Below, piece after piece: positions 43,875 through 52,920 of a DNA stretch of 54,618 nucleotides. The notes beneath the pieces are model-generated. The model did not search any database and was not told the DNA's origin. It saw only the letters and a program-made list of their open reading frames with translations. The translations under genes and the position numbers were made by a program. This stretch comes from BS750m-G4 sp964472195 (GTDB taxonomy: Bacteria > Bacteroidota > Ignavibacteria > Tepidaquicellales > Tepidaquicellaceae), in assembly GCA_964472195.1 (NCBI GenBank), contig CAYYJH010000006.1, positions 1 to 54,618 of the forward strand, given 5' to 3'. How positions within the stretch are numbered: position 1 is the first letter of the stretch; each line of letters begins with the position of its first letter.

Positions 43875-43892
43875 ACAATAAGGAAAATATAA
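43854..43892 (+). pseudogene. Duplicated dnaG start, 12-codon leader remnant
   Basis: Inside the left repeat the dnaG ATG reads MKIPQEK, identical to DnaG residues 1-7, then runs into insert sequence (TIRKI) and stops at TAA (43890-43892). The HNH nuclease start (TTG, 43905) is in the same frame 12 bases later. The remnant may feed ribosomes to the nuclease gene by re-initiation. Confidence 0.75.
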
Positions 43893-43904
43893 TAACTCAA
43901 GTAT

Positions 43905-44879
43905 TTGGCTAGAAGAAAAACAATAAATGTAACTGGTCTCTCAAGATTAGAAGGAATCCCATATCATGATGCATGGGTAGGATTTATTTGTCTGAGTTGT
44001 AAAGAACTTATAAACATTCGAGTAGGAAACAAGCTGCTTAATCCCAGGACTGCTTACGATACTTGTAAATGGAAATGTCCTAAATGCAATTATGTACATT
44101 CAAAAGATTCGGATTTACCATTCAAACATTGGAGAGAAGATTTCACTATCGCTGAATCGATAATAACAAAGAGATTTTGGGAAGGATTTTTTCGCATAGC
44201 TACTGAACATCCTGAATCATATTGGAAACAATGCAATACATGCGGGCGGGTTCTTCCTTTTGCAGGATTTAGCAAACATTCTAAATGGGGACCATTAGAA
44301 AGACAAATGGAATGTAGAAGTTGTAAAGGTGTAATTAATGCTGTCTTGAATCCGAAGCGAACAAAACAACAACTTCACGAATCCTCTACAAGACGAAGAA
44401 TTGCAGACTTACTTGTTGAAGGTGAAAACGAAAAAATTGATATTAAAGATTTATTTAAGCGATTTAATAGTAAGTGTTTTAAAACAAAAATAAAACTGGA
44501 TATAAAAGAAAGATTAACGTATGAGGTTGATCATATTCTACCTTCAAAATGGTTGTATCCTTTAACTAAAGAAAACGCTTGCCTTTTATCTTGGGAGGCA
44601 AATAATAATAAAAAGAGTAAGTGGCCGAGCGAATTTTATACTAACAATGAATTGATTGAGCTAGCAAAAATTACAGGAGCAGATTTAAGTATGATTTCAC
44701 GCGAAACTCCTATAATCAATACAAACATAAACGTTAATAGATGTGTCGAAAGATATCTCCAAGTAAGAGAAAAATCACATTTACCAAAAAGAATAAAGGA
44801 GTTAAAAAAAATACTTACAGACTACAAACTTGTTAAAAAGCTATCAAAGGAAAACAAAAGATTTTTAGGATTTAAATGA
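43905..44879 (+). CDS. HNH-type restriction endonuclease
   Basis: This 324-residue protein has an HNH nuclease centre: YEVDHILPSKWLYPL with Asp209-His210, then ENACLLSWEANNNKKSKWPS, supplying the Asn and the downstream Asn/Lys of the beta-beta-alpha-metal finger. The N-terminal half carries four Cys pairs (FICLSC at about 29-32, CKWKCPKC, CNTCG, CRSC), which look like zinc-binding fingers. It is the only nuclease beside a methyltransferase gene whose end lies 2 bp away on the other strand, so a type II restriction enzyme is the natural reading. Some type IIS enzymes (MnlI) are HNH nucleases served by two-domain methylation, a fair but unproven parallel. The start is TTG; expression may use the copied dnaG promoter. 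Confidence 0.8.
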   Translation: MARRKTINVTGLSRLEGIPYHDAWVGFICLSCKELINIRVGNKLLNPRTAYDTCKWKCPKCNYVHSKDSDLPFKHWREDFTIAESIITKRFWEGFFRIATEHPESYWKQCNTCGRVLPFAGFSKHSKWGPLERQMECRSCKGVINAVLNPKRTKQQLHESSTRRRIADLLVEGENEKIDIKDLFKRFNSKCFKTKIKLDIKERLTYEVDHILPSKWLYPLTKENACLLSWEANNNKKSKWPSEFYTNNELIELAKITGADLSMISRETPIINTNINVNRCVERYLQVREKSHLPKRIKELKKILTDYKLVKKLSKENKRFLGFK

Positions 44880-44881
44880 AT

Positions 44882-47539
44882 CTACTCAAGTACTAAATAT
44901 TGATGGGAAGTTACAGTTCCTTTATCACGAATTCCGTGTGATTCACAGTGTCTAACGCTTTCATCAAATAGGTCAGTAGTCTTAAACCATTGCTTACTTA
45001 CTTTTTGCAACTCTTTTGCCATGTCACATTTTATGCTTTTACCCAAGTGTAAAACACAAACACCATCTTTCTTCAATCGTTCTTTTGCTTGACGAAATAT
45101 TGACTCATAGATAGTAAAGTCCATTTTCTGTTTTTCCTCAATAAATGAATTAATCTGATATTTGAAATCTTTCTCAGACCAACCAGTGAACCAAATTCTT
45201 ATCCAATTAGCAAGATAGAATCGTGTACTATCGAAAAAGGGGGGAGAAGTAATCACCGCGTCAAGATTATTTATTTCCTGAGGCCAAATTATTATTGAGT
45301 CTCGATGAAAAATTTTCCCTTGTTTAAAATTATTAGGCAGATCTTTGTCAAGAACTCTATTGACTTTCTCACATAAATTTTTTATAAGATTCTTATAGAT
45401 AAACTCTCCATTAGGAGAATATGGAATTATTGGGTGAGATCTTCTACTTAAAGCATAAGGACGATTGCCATGAAGAATATGGAGTAATGAAGCAACAACT
45501 AACATTTCGCTAGAGGTTTTTGGATAATTTTCCTTAATAAATCTTCTTGCGAGAAGAATTTCTTTCAAAGTAGTTTCTTCATAGTATTCCGATAAAGTTT
45601 TGTTAAAACCAAATGTTTTTACATTTTCAAGTTCATCTTTACGGCATTTGTTCACTTTTATAAACTGTTTTAATGATTTAATGTACGTATAGCATTCATC
45701 TCTAATCGGTACTGAAACTTTTGCCGATGAGATATAAAAAGCGGGTAAGCTAATATCCATACCATAAGACTTTTTCCCTGATAATGCTGCTTCAAAAGGA
45801 ATCGTACCAACACCAGAAAATGGATCAAATAATGAGCCACCCTCGGGAACAAAAGTCTTGACCAGATGATAAGCAATTGCTGGCTTTAATTTACCTTGAT
45901 AAGAGCATATAGAATGATTTGGGTGTCCCCAATTTCTTTTTGAAAATGGCTTTTGATGGTGTGGAACATCCAATTTAAAACTTTGCCAATTATTCCTCCA
46001 AAAAGCAATAGGGTACTTCTTTGTATACTTTTTGTTACCAAGTACGTTTTGAAAAACGATTAAAGATTGTTTAAGTACCTCCTTATTCCTTGACCTTCTT
46101 TTCCTGAGAGTTTTTATATCAATCAAATTAAAACCCAATTCGTTAAACAATTCAATCAAAATTTCATCTGTCTTAATATGCACTCCGCCGTAAATAGAAT
46201 CGCCAATGTCAATAAGAATTTTTGCATGATTCATTAAAAAATCCTTCAAATCCCTGAATATATTATACATTTCTTCAAAATAGCTTTTCGCCATTATCGG
46301 GATTCGCGAATCATAAGCAACATTATTTAAATCAACTAATACGTTTTTGAGAATTTTGCTTTTGTTTATAATATCTAGATTATTCGCACAAGCATATTCC
46401 TTCTTCACGTCGTTAATCCCACTTGTCAATGCCTGATCTCTAAAAAATCTGAGATCATTTTCGTTTTGTAAAAAGCGAAGAAACCATAGCTCAAGTTTTG
46501 TATTTCGAAAGTAATTCGTACCATTCAAATATGGAGGACTTGTTATAATTGCTCCGATTATTAAATTGATTATTCTTCCAATATTCTTAGCATTTGAAAG
46601 AATTAATTTAGGATATGTTTTTATTGAATAATCTAGACTTAAAACATCCTCTGCTATATTAGATATTTTCCCAGGAAGAACTTCTTCAAAAGTCTTTAAT
46701 TCCTTTTCCATTTCCTTGGGTGTCTTAAATCTAACATCACCTGCCTTTTTTAAATAAGAAACAGGTATCAAACAAGATAAAACTGAAATGTTTAACACAT
46801 CTGCTAAAAGTTCATCCTCAAGTTTTACAATATCAATATAAGAACGAAGTTTAAGAATTTGGGAAAATGTTTTATTAGAGAAATATACACTACTATTAAA
46901 TATAAGTTCGTAAGATACCTTAAGATTTTTATCCTCCTCAATATCTTTTAACGATTTGAGAATCGTACTTCGAATATTTCGAAGTCTTTCCGACAGTTTT
47001 ATTCTCTGTGATTCACTTTCTTGTAAAACTTTTGTTTTTGTTTGAATGAGGAATTGAAGAAGTGGATTTACTTCTGAATACACAGAAGAGAGGTTTTCTT
47101 CATCCGCTGCATAAATCGTTGTTCCCGTTCCTGCAAATGGATCATAAACCAATGAATTTTTTATTTCATAATTTCTTATTAATGATTTAACGAAATCAGG
47201 TGAATAACCTTCGATATATGGATACCACCTTTGAAAAGGTATAGTTTTACTGCCTGCAAAGGTTAGGTCTTTCTTTTTTAAATTGGGGAGTTTATCAATA
47301 TTGTTTTTTAATAGACGTTTAATAACTTGGTTTATCGATCGTTCTTCTTTTCCTGCAAACAATTCTAGTTGCTTATAACTATATATACCTATAGCTTCTC
47401 TAACTTCTTCATTGGAAAAATCTTTCACAATTTCATATAGCCCCAAATCTTGTTTATTAAATGCTAAAGTAAAAGATTTAGAACCAGTCTTCTTTGAAGG
47501 ATAATCTTGAAAATATATCGATTTGTAATGCTGTTTCAC
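44882..47539 (-). CDS. DNA methyltransferase with two catalytic domains (restriction-modification)
   Basis: This 885-residue protein holds two amino-methyltransferase halves. Half one: SAM motif I VYDPFAGTGTT (about 131-141) and catalytic TSPPYLNGTNYF (about 333). Half two: motif I FDPFSGVGTIPFE (from Asp572) and catalytic TSPPFFDSTRFY (from Thr764). TSPPY/F indicates N4-cytosine or N6-adenine methylation. Each half has a long insert between motifs I and IV, probably for target recognition; alternatively motif IV of the first half and motif I of the second form a beta-class unit. Two active sites suggest protection of both strands of an asymmetric site. The start is GTG (47539). It is convergent with the HNH gene and lies entirely inside the 99-bp-repeat-bounded insert. 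Confidence 0.88.
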   Translation of the reverse strand: MKQHYKSIYFQDYPSKKTGSKSFTLAFNKQDLGLYEIVKDFSNEEVREAIGIYSYKQLELFAGKEERSINQVIKRLLKNNIDKLPNLKKKDLTFAGSKTIPFQRWYPYIEGYSPDFVKSLIRNYEIKNSLVYDPFAGTGTTIYAADEENLSSVYSEVNPLLQFLIQTKTKVLQESESQRIKLSERLRNIRSTILKSLKDIEEDKNLKVSYELIFNSSVYFSNKTFSQILKLRSYIDIVKLEDELLADVLNISVLSCLIPVSYLKKAGDVRFKTPKEMEKELKTFEEVLPGKISNIAEDVLSLDYSIKTYPKLILSNAKNIGRIINLIIGAIITSPPYLNGTNYFRNTKLELWFLRFLQNENDLRFFRDQALTSGINDVKKEYACANNLDIINKSKILKNVLVDLNNVAYDSRIPIMAKSYFEEMYNIFRDLKDFLMNHAKILIDIGDSIYGGVHIKTDEILIELFNELGFNLIDIKTLRKRRSRNKEVLKQSLIVFQNVLGNKKYTKKYPIAFWRNNWQSFKLDVPHHQKPFSKRNWGHPNHSICSYQGKLKPAIAYHLVKTFVPEGGSLFDPFSGVGTIPFEAALSGKKSYGMDISLPAFYISSAKVSVPIRDECYTYIKSLKQFIKVNKCRKDELENVKTFGFNKTLSEYYEETTLKEILLARRFIKENYPKTSSEMLVVASLLHILHGNRPYALSRRSHPIIPYSPNGEFIYKNLIKNLCEKVNRVLDKDLPNNFKQGKIFHRDSIIIWPQEINNLDAVITSPPFFDSTRFYLANWIRIWFTGWSEKDFKYQINSFIEEKQKMDFTIYESIFRQAKERLKKDGVCVLHLGKSIKCDMAKELQKVSKQWFKTTDLFDESVRHCESHGIRDKGTVTSHQYLVLE

Positions 47540-47738
47540 ATGATAAATATACCAAATAATGATAGTTCTTTCAAGCTATATATAACAAATATATATAAAT
47601 TTTTACCAAAGTTGAAATATAGACTCTATAGCTTTATTTACTTTAGATTAAATTCAAATTCATTTCTGTGATAAATAGAAAGAAATCTAACACGATCTAT
47701 AAATCAGAAAAAATAAAGAGAAAACACTGCGTATTTTT

Positions 47739-47837
47739 CAATCCATTTTATTTATTTATTTATTTATAATTGAAAACGGATTGAGTAAATTCTTTTGAAA
47801 AATTTCAAAGAGGTATATGAAAATTCCGCAGGAAAAA
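47739..47837 (+). repeat. Right copy of the 99-bp direct repeat, containing the working dnaG start
   Basis: This segment is identical to 43776-43874 except at one position. It supplies the AAAGAGG ribosome binding site (GAGG at 47810-47813) and codons 1-7 of dnaG. The stem-loop CAATCC (47739-47744)/GGATTG (47778-47783), extended by TTTT/AAAA, lies upstream of the start and could be a regulatory hairpin or a terminator for upstream transcription. Confidence 0.93.
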
Positions 47838-49667
47838 TTAGAAGAGATTGCACAGGCAAATGACATCATTGATGTTATCTCGTCATACATCCCCGTGAAA
47901 AAAAGAGGGAAAGGGTTTCTTGCGTTGTGTCCATTCCACCCTGACAAACATCCATCACTCAACATCTCCCAGGAGAAACAGGTTTACCACTGCTTTTCAT
48001 GCAAGGCAAGCGGGAACGTGTATTCGTTCGTTCAAAACTACGAAAAGATAACTTTTTTTGAAACTGCTGAAAAGCTTGCCGCCCGTGCAGGAGTAGAACT
48101 GAAAATTAAACAATCATCACCGGATGTATCGAATGAAATATCTACGCTATTTGAAATAAATAAAATCGCTGCTAAGTTCTACAACCATAATTTGGATAAC
48201 CTCAATGAAAGCGAGAAAGATTTTATATATGGCTATTTAGTCAAGAGAAAAATAAAAAGGCAGACAAGTATCAAATTCGGTATAGGGTATGCTCCAAAAG
48301 AGTGGGACAGCCTATTGAATCATTTCAAAGAAGAAAATCTGTTCAAAACGGTAGACCTCGAAAAAGCCGGATTAATCATACAAAGTGATAAAGACAAGAA
48401 CAAATATTACGACAGGTTTAGAGGAAGGTTAATGTTTCCAATACTCAATGAAAATGATAAAGTTGTTGGTTTTGGGGGAAGGAAGCTATACGATGATGAC
48501 CCTGGTGGAAAATATATCAATTCTCCAGAGACCAAAATATATAATAAAAGCAAAATACTGTATGGACTTAACTTTGCTAAAGACAGTATCAGAGCATTCG
48601 ATAGTATAATCCTTGTTGAGGGTTATATGGATGTGATTGCTTTGTCTCAAGCAGATATTTTAAATGTAGTTGCTTCAAGCGGGACTTCGTTGACTGAAGA
48701 GCAGGTTAGGCTCATATCACGTTACACAAAAAACGTTACAGTACTTTTTGATGCTGACTTAGCAGGAATAAAAGCTGCAAAGAGAGGAATAGAAATCCTT
48801 CTAGAAGCAGGATTAGACTTAGGTGTTGTTACACTCCCTGAGGGAGAAGACCCTGATTCATTTATTAACGACAACGGGAAGAATGAATTCCAGAAATTAC
48901 TGGACAGGAAACAATCTATAATAAATTTCATTAGCTCACTCTACGAAAAGGAGAATAAACTCAGCTCGGTAAATGACAAAACAGATTTCATAAAGGAAAT
49001 TATCGGTTATATCAGTCGTATACCAGATAAAATAAAACGCGCTTTTTATGTGAAAGAACTTTCATCGTTGTACAACCTTTACGAATCTGATTTAAGAGAT
49101 GAACTCAATTCTGCTGTAGTGAAATTCAGAAAGGAAACTTTTCCACCAACATCACTGAAGATACCCGAAAGGAAACCACTAAAAAATTTAAAAAACGGTG
49201 AGCAACCGTCACAAGAGGAAATGGATTTGATTGATATCTTTATAAACGGAGATGATGAATCAATTTCATATTTAGAAAACAATCTCGAAACAAGCTATAT
49301 TAAAAACAATTTGATATTGAAAATAATTGAGATATTCTTAGATGAATATTTAAACGAAGGAAGAATAGAAGTATCGAAAATCATAAATCAACTCAATAGC
49401 GAAGACGCAATATCTTTAGTAACAAAATGCTCGATGAATAAACACGAGATAAGCGTCTTTGAAAAACACGGTAAAAATAATTTATTAGGACCTCCTAATA
49501 AAATTAATATAGATTATCAAAAATTTGCAAAAGATGTCCTTAAAAAATTTAAAATAAATGAACTCGAAGAAGAAATAAAAATTCTTGGAAAAGATGAATC
49601 AAAAATTACTGAAATTATTGCATTGAAAAAGCGAATAAACGAACTAGTTAAAACATATAATCGATAA
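47817..49667 (+). CDS. dnaG: DNA primase
   Basis: This 616-residue DnaG makes RNA primers at the replication fork. The CHC2 zinc site is C38, H41, C59, C62 (ALCPFHPDKHPS and YHCFSCKASGN). The RNA-polymerase core has IGYAPKEWDSLL, FRGRLMFPI and GFGGRKL. The TOPRIM domain carries VEGYMDVIAL (Glu268) and VLFDADLAGIKAAKRG for metal binding. The C-terminal helicase-binding region (about 430-616) is divergent, as usual. The start is fixed by the Shine-Dalgarno-like AAAGAGG. Its promoter region and first seven codons are duplicated upstream, on the far side of the R-M insert. Confidence 0.97.
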   Translation: MKIPQEKLEEIAQANDIIDVISSYIPVKKRGKGFLALCPFHPDKHPSLNISQEKQVYHCFSCKASGNVYSFVQNYEKITFFETAEKLAARAGVELKIKQSSPDVSNEISTLFEINKIAAKFYNHNLDNLNESEKDFIYGYLVKRKIKRQTSIKFGIGYAPKEWDSLLNHFKEENLFKTVDLEKAGLIIQSDKDKNKYYDRFRGRLMFPILNENDKVVGFGGRKLYDDDPGGKYINSPETKIYNKSKILYGLNFAKDSIRAFDSIILVEGYMDVIALSQADILNVVASSGTSLTEEQVRLISRYTKNVTVLFDADLAGIKAAKRGIEILLEAGLDLGVVTLPEGEDPDSFINDNGKNEFQKLLDRKQSIINFISSLYEKENKLSSVNDKTDFIKEIIGYISRIPDKIKRAFYVKELSSLYNLYESDLRDELNSAVVKFRKETFPPTSLKIPERKPLKNLKNGEQPSQEEMDLIDIFINGDDESISYLENNLETSYIKNNLILKIIEIFLDEYLNEGRIEVSKIINQLNSEDAISLVTKCSMNKHEISVFEKHGKNNLLGPPNKINIDYQKFAKDVLKKFKINELEEEIKILGKDESKITEIIALKKRINELVKTYNR

Positions 49668-49958
49668 AGTCAGCTCATCTAACTTCAACTATATCAGTCC
49701 TATTACAACAAACAATTTATCACAATTCCCTGTTCTGCTTTAAATATATATTTAATTTCTTTGATCAACATATAAATATCAGATGTTGATATTCTTTAAT
49801 ATTTATATTAAATTAAAATCAGAAGGAAACTAATAATAGTTTTACTATTAAGGCTTTTGTCTTTACTAAAGCAAGTTATTCTTACATAATTCATTTCTTC
49901 AAAAGAATTTTTCTTAAAACTCTGATTATTATATTTTAAAAGACATAATTAATAACAC
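49668..49958. other. Intergenic region between dnaG and ptsI
   Basis: AT-rich, no gene seen. A hairpin AATATCA-GATGT-TGATATT (49775-49793) could end dnaG transcription weakly. The ptsI promoter should lie in the last ~120 bp but is not clear. Confidence 0.5.
49775..49793 (+). terminator. Weak hairpin after dnaG
   Basis: A perfect 7-bp AT-rich stem (49775-49781 with 49787-49793) around GATGT. The T-run after it is poor, so terminator function is doubtful. Confidence 0.25.
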
Positions 49959-51701
49959 TTGGCAAAAGAAAAAACCTATAAGGGAATTCCTGCATCATTA
50001 GGCATCACTATTGGCAAAGCCTATCTATATACAAAAAGGCAAATAAAGATCAACGCACAAAATCTTGACGAACCTGAAATTGAAAAAGAAATTGATGACT
50101 TTAATAAATCAATTAAGCAATCAAGAAAAGAACTAAATAAAATATTTTCTATTTCAAAAGAAAGAATCGGCGAACAGCACTCTAAAATATTTGATGCCCA
50201 GATTGAAATCCTAAACGACACAATTTTTATTAACTCTGTAATTGAAAGAATCAAAAAGGAAAAGAGATCAGCAAGTTACATCTTTCATAATGAAATAAAC
50301 AAACTCGGGAAAATATTGCTTTCCGCAAATGATGATTATATGAAGGAAAGATTTTCAGATATTAATGATGTTAAGAACCGTGTAATACGTAATATGAAAA
50401 GGGAAAAGCTTGTTTCAAAAGTAGAAGCAGACTCTGTTATTGTTGCACACGAGCTTACTCCAGCAGATACTATACTTTTTAGCAGAAGAAAAGTACATGG
50501 TTATGCAACAGACACAGGTGGAATTACGTCGCATGCAGCAATAATATCAAGAGCTCTTAGAGTTCCTGCAGTTGTTGGGATGAAAGAAATTTCAAAAAAC
50601 GTCAAAACAGGAGACCCGGTTATTATAGATGGATTCGATGGTATAATTATCACTAATCCGGAAAAAGAAACTGTTAAGAATTACAAACAGAAATTCATTG
50701 AATACAAGAAACATGAAGTAAAACTATTAAAAATCATCGACCTACCTAGTGAAACCTTAGATAAAAAGAAAATCGAAATCACTGTCAATATAGAATTTAA
50801 TGAAGAAATCGATTTTATCACAAACTATGGACATTGTGGAATAGGACTATACAGGACAGAACATTTATTCATGGAGAAAGGAGACTTCCCTTCAGAGAAG
50901 GAGCAAATTAAAGAATACTCACATATATCCAACCTTATTTATCCTAACACAGTAACAATCAGAACGTATGATATAGGGGGTGATAAACTATTGCCAAGCT
51001 CACTCAAAGAACACAATCCATATTTAGGCTGGAGAGGTATAAGAATTTGTTTAGACAGAGTACCGATATTCAAAGAACAGTTAAGGGCATTACTAATTTC
51101 CTCAACAAAGAAAAATATAAAAGTGATGTTCCCAATGATTACCTCTGTAGACGAAATTAAAAAAATAAAAGAAATATTGAATGAAGTGAGACATACTCTT
51201 GATACAGAAGGTTTGAATTATGACAAAGACCTGAAAATCGGAATTATGATTGAGGTTCCTGCTGCCTGTATGATGGCAGAGGAACTCGCGAAGGAAGTGG
51301 ATTTTTTCAGCATTGGGACAAATGATTTAATTCAGTATATGCTTGCGGTTGACAGGGGTAACGAAATGATTTCAGATATGTTTCAAGAATTCCATCCTGC
51401 TGTAGTCAGAGCAATCAAAAAAGTTGTTGATGCAGCACATAATAATAACAAAAAAGTTAGTTTATGCGGTGAAATGGCTTCCGACCCATTTGCGGTAAGT
51501 CTTTTGCTCGGTTTGGGAATTGATGAGTTGAGTGTTGTGCCTTCTCTATTTCCAGAGATAAAGCAAATTATCAGGGTAATTAAAATATCCGAAGTAAAGA
51601 AACTTATAAATGTGTTAATGAAATATTCAACAGAAAAAGAAGTTAAAACAGAAATAATCAGCTACTACAATAAAAATGTAAAACCTAAATTAATAAATTA
51701 A
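49959..51701 (+). CDS. ptsI: Phosphoenolpyruvate-protein phosphotransferase (PTS enzyme I)
   Basis: This 580-residue enzyme I takes phosphate from PEP and passes it to HPr. The N-terminal HPr-binding/His domain contains active His192 in GGITSHAAIISRALRVPAVVG. The C-terminal PEP-binding barrel has GIGLYRTEHLFM, TIRTYDIGGDKLLP, NPYLGWRGIR, GIMIEVPAACMMA, DFFSIGTNDLIQYMLAVDRGN and active-site VSLCGEMASDP. The start is TTG (49959), needed to keep the conserved GIPASLGITIGKA start. No HPr, EIIA or transporter component lies nearby; the PTS may be regulatory in this organism. It is followed after 9 bp by a sugar-phosphate isomerase gene. Confidence 0.95.
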   Translation: MAKEKTYKGIPASLGITIGKAYLYTKRQIKINAQNLDEPEIEKEIDDFNKSIKQSRKELNKIFSISKERIGEQHSKIFDAQIEILNDTIFINSVIERIKKEKRSASYIFHNEINKLGKILLSANDDYMKERFSDINDVKNRVIRNMKREKLVSKVEADSVIVAHELTPADTILFSRRKVHGYATDTGGITSHAAIISRALRVPAVVGMKEISKNVKTGDPVIIDGFDGIIITNPEKETVKNYKQKFIEYKKHEVKLLKIIDLPSETLDKKKIEITVNIEFNEEIDFITNYGHCGIGLYRTEHLFMEKGDFPSEKEQIKEYSHISNLIYPNTVTIRTYDIGGDKLLPSSLKEHNPYLGWRGIRICLDRVPIFKEQLRALLISSTKKNIKVMFPMITSVDEIKKIKEILNEVRHTLDTEGLNYDKDLKIGIMIEVPAACMMAEELAKEVDFFSIGTNDLIQYMLAVDRGNEMISDMFQEFHPAVVRAIKKVVDAAHNNNKKVSLCGEMASDPFAVSLLLGLGIDELSVVPSLFPEIKQIIRVIKISEVKKLINVLMKYSTEKEVKTEIISYYNKNVKPKLIN

Positions 51702-51710
51702 ATTTACCAC

Positions 51711-52775
51711 ATGGAAAACCCAGTTGACTCCGAATTATTAAAATCCATAGATAAAGAAAACATGTTCGATGTTCTAAAAAACTTTCACAACCAGATAAAA
51801 GATGCTGTACAGATTGCCGAAAAAGCAGATGTGACAAGCATTGATCCTTCGGGTATAAAAAACATTGTTGTTAACGGTCTTGGCGGTTCCGCTATAGGTG
51901 GTGACTTCGTAAGAAGTTATACTAATTATGAAATTACCGTACCAATGTTTGTTAATAGAAATTATACGCTGCCTTCATTTGTAAATTCTAATACACTATC
52001 GATCACCTCAAGTTATTCCGGTAACACTGAAGAAACTAATTCAGCTTACGATGAAGCTATAAAAAGAAATTGTAAAATTATTTGTATTAGCAGCGGAGGT
52101 TCTGTTGAAAAAACCGCACTTGAGAACAAGCATTTATTAGTAAAAATACCAGGTGGATTACAACCGCGGTGTGCTTTAGGTTATTCTTTTTTTACTTTGA
52201 TGATTTTATTATCCAAGTTGGGGTTCCTAAAGAATTTATTCCCGGATATAGATGCGGTAATTTCGAAGATAGAAAAAAAATCTGCTTTGTATGCAAATTT
52301 TAACTCAGAAGAAAATACGGCAATAACATTAGCAAACAAGCTAAAAGGAAAACTCCCTGTTGTATATTCCTCTGTGGATATACTTGACGTCGTTAATCTA
52401 AGATGGAGAGGACAATTGTCTGAAAACGCAAAAGTACTTGCATACGGAAATTTTTTCCCTGAAATGAATCACAATGAGTTAGTTGGCTGGAAACTTAATG
52501 AAGATATTTTAAAAAAAATTGTGGTGTTAATGCTCAAAGACGATGCTGATAATGAGAGGATAAAATTAAGAATGGAAATCACATCCGGGATACTAAATAG
52601 GTACGCAAACGATATTATTAAATTAAAAGGTGAGGGTAATAGTAAATTAGAACGTATTTTTGATCTTGTGTATTTAGGAGATTGGGTAAGTTATTACCTG
52701 GCTATCATAAATAAGATTAATCCAACTCCCGTTGAAGCTATAGATTTCCTAAAAAATAAATTATCAGAAAATTGA
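51711..52775 (+). CDS. Bifunctional phosphoglucose/phosphomannose isomerase
   Basis: This 354-residue SIS-fold isomerase interconverts fructose 6-phosphate with glucose 6-phosphate and mannose 6-phosphate. Motifs: NVNGLGGSAIGGDFVRSY-like first SIS segment (VVNGLGGSAIGGDF), SSYSGNTEETNSAYDEA for phosphate binding, PGGLQPRCALGYSFF, the base-supplying EMNHNELVGW with catalytic Glu and His, and C-terminal NPTPVEAIDFLKNKL with the conserved Lys. It is much shorter than standard Pgi, as expected for this family. It lies 9 bp after ptsI, so the two are cotranscribed and both feed sugar phosphate metabolism. Confidence 0.93.
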   Translation: MENPVDSELLKSIDKENMFDVLKNFHNQIKDAVQIAEKADVTSIDPSGIKNIVVNGLGGSAIGGDFVRSYTNYEITVPMFVNRNYTLPSFVNSNTLSITSSYSGNTEETNSAYDEAIKRNCKIICISSGGSVEKTALENKHLLVKIPGGLQPRCALGYSFFTLMILLSKLGFLKNLFPDIDAVISKIEKKSALYANFNSEENTAITLANKLKGKLPVVYSSVDILDVVNLRWRGQLSENAKVLAYGNFFPEMNHNELVGWKLNEDILKKIVVLMLKDDADNERIKLRMEITSGILNRYANDIIKLKGEGNSKLERIFDLVYLGDWVSYYLAIINKINPTPVEAIDFLKNKLSEN

Positions 52776-52920
52776 AATTATAATCGAATCTTTTAATTCC
52801 AGCATTATAAATCTCCTTTATTTCCAGAATAAATTGCATTTCATATATCGATTTTTTTACAAATATTGATGTTCTTATTATTTTTCATGTTGCCATTATT
52901 TATCCTAAAAACAAGAAAAA

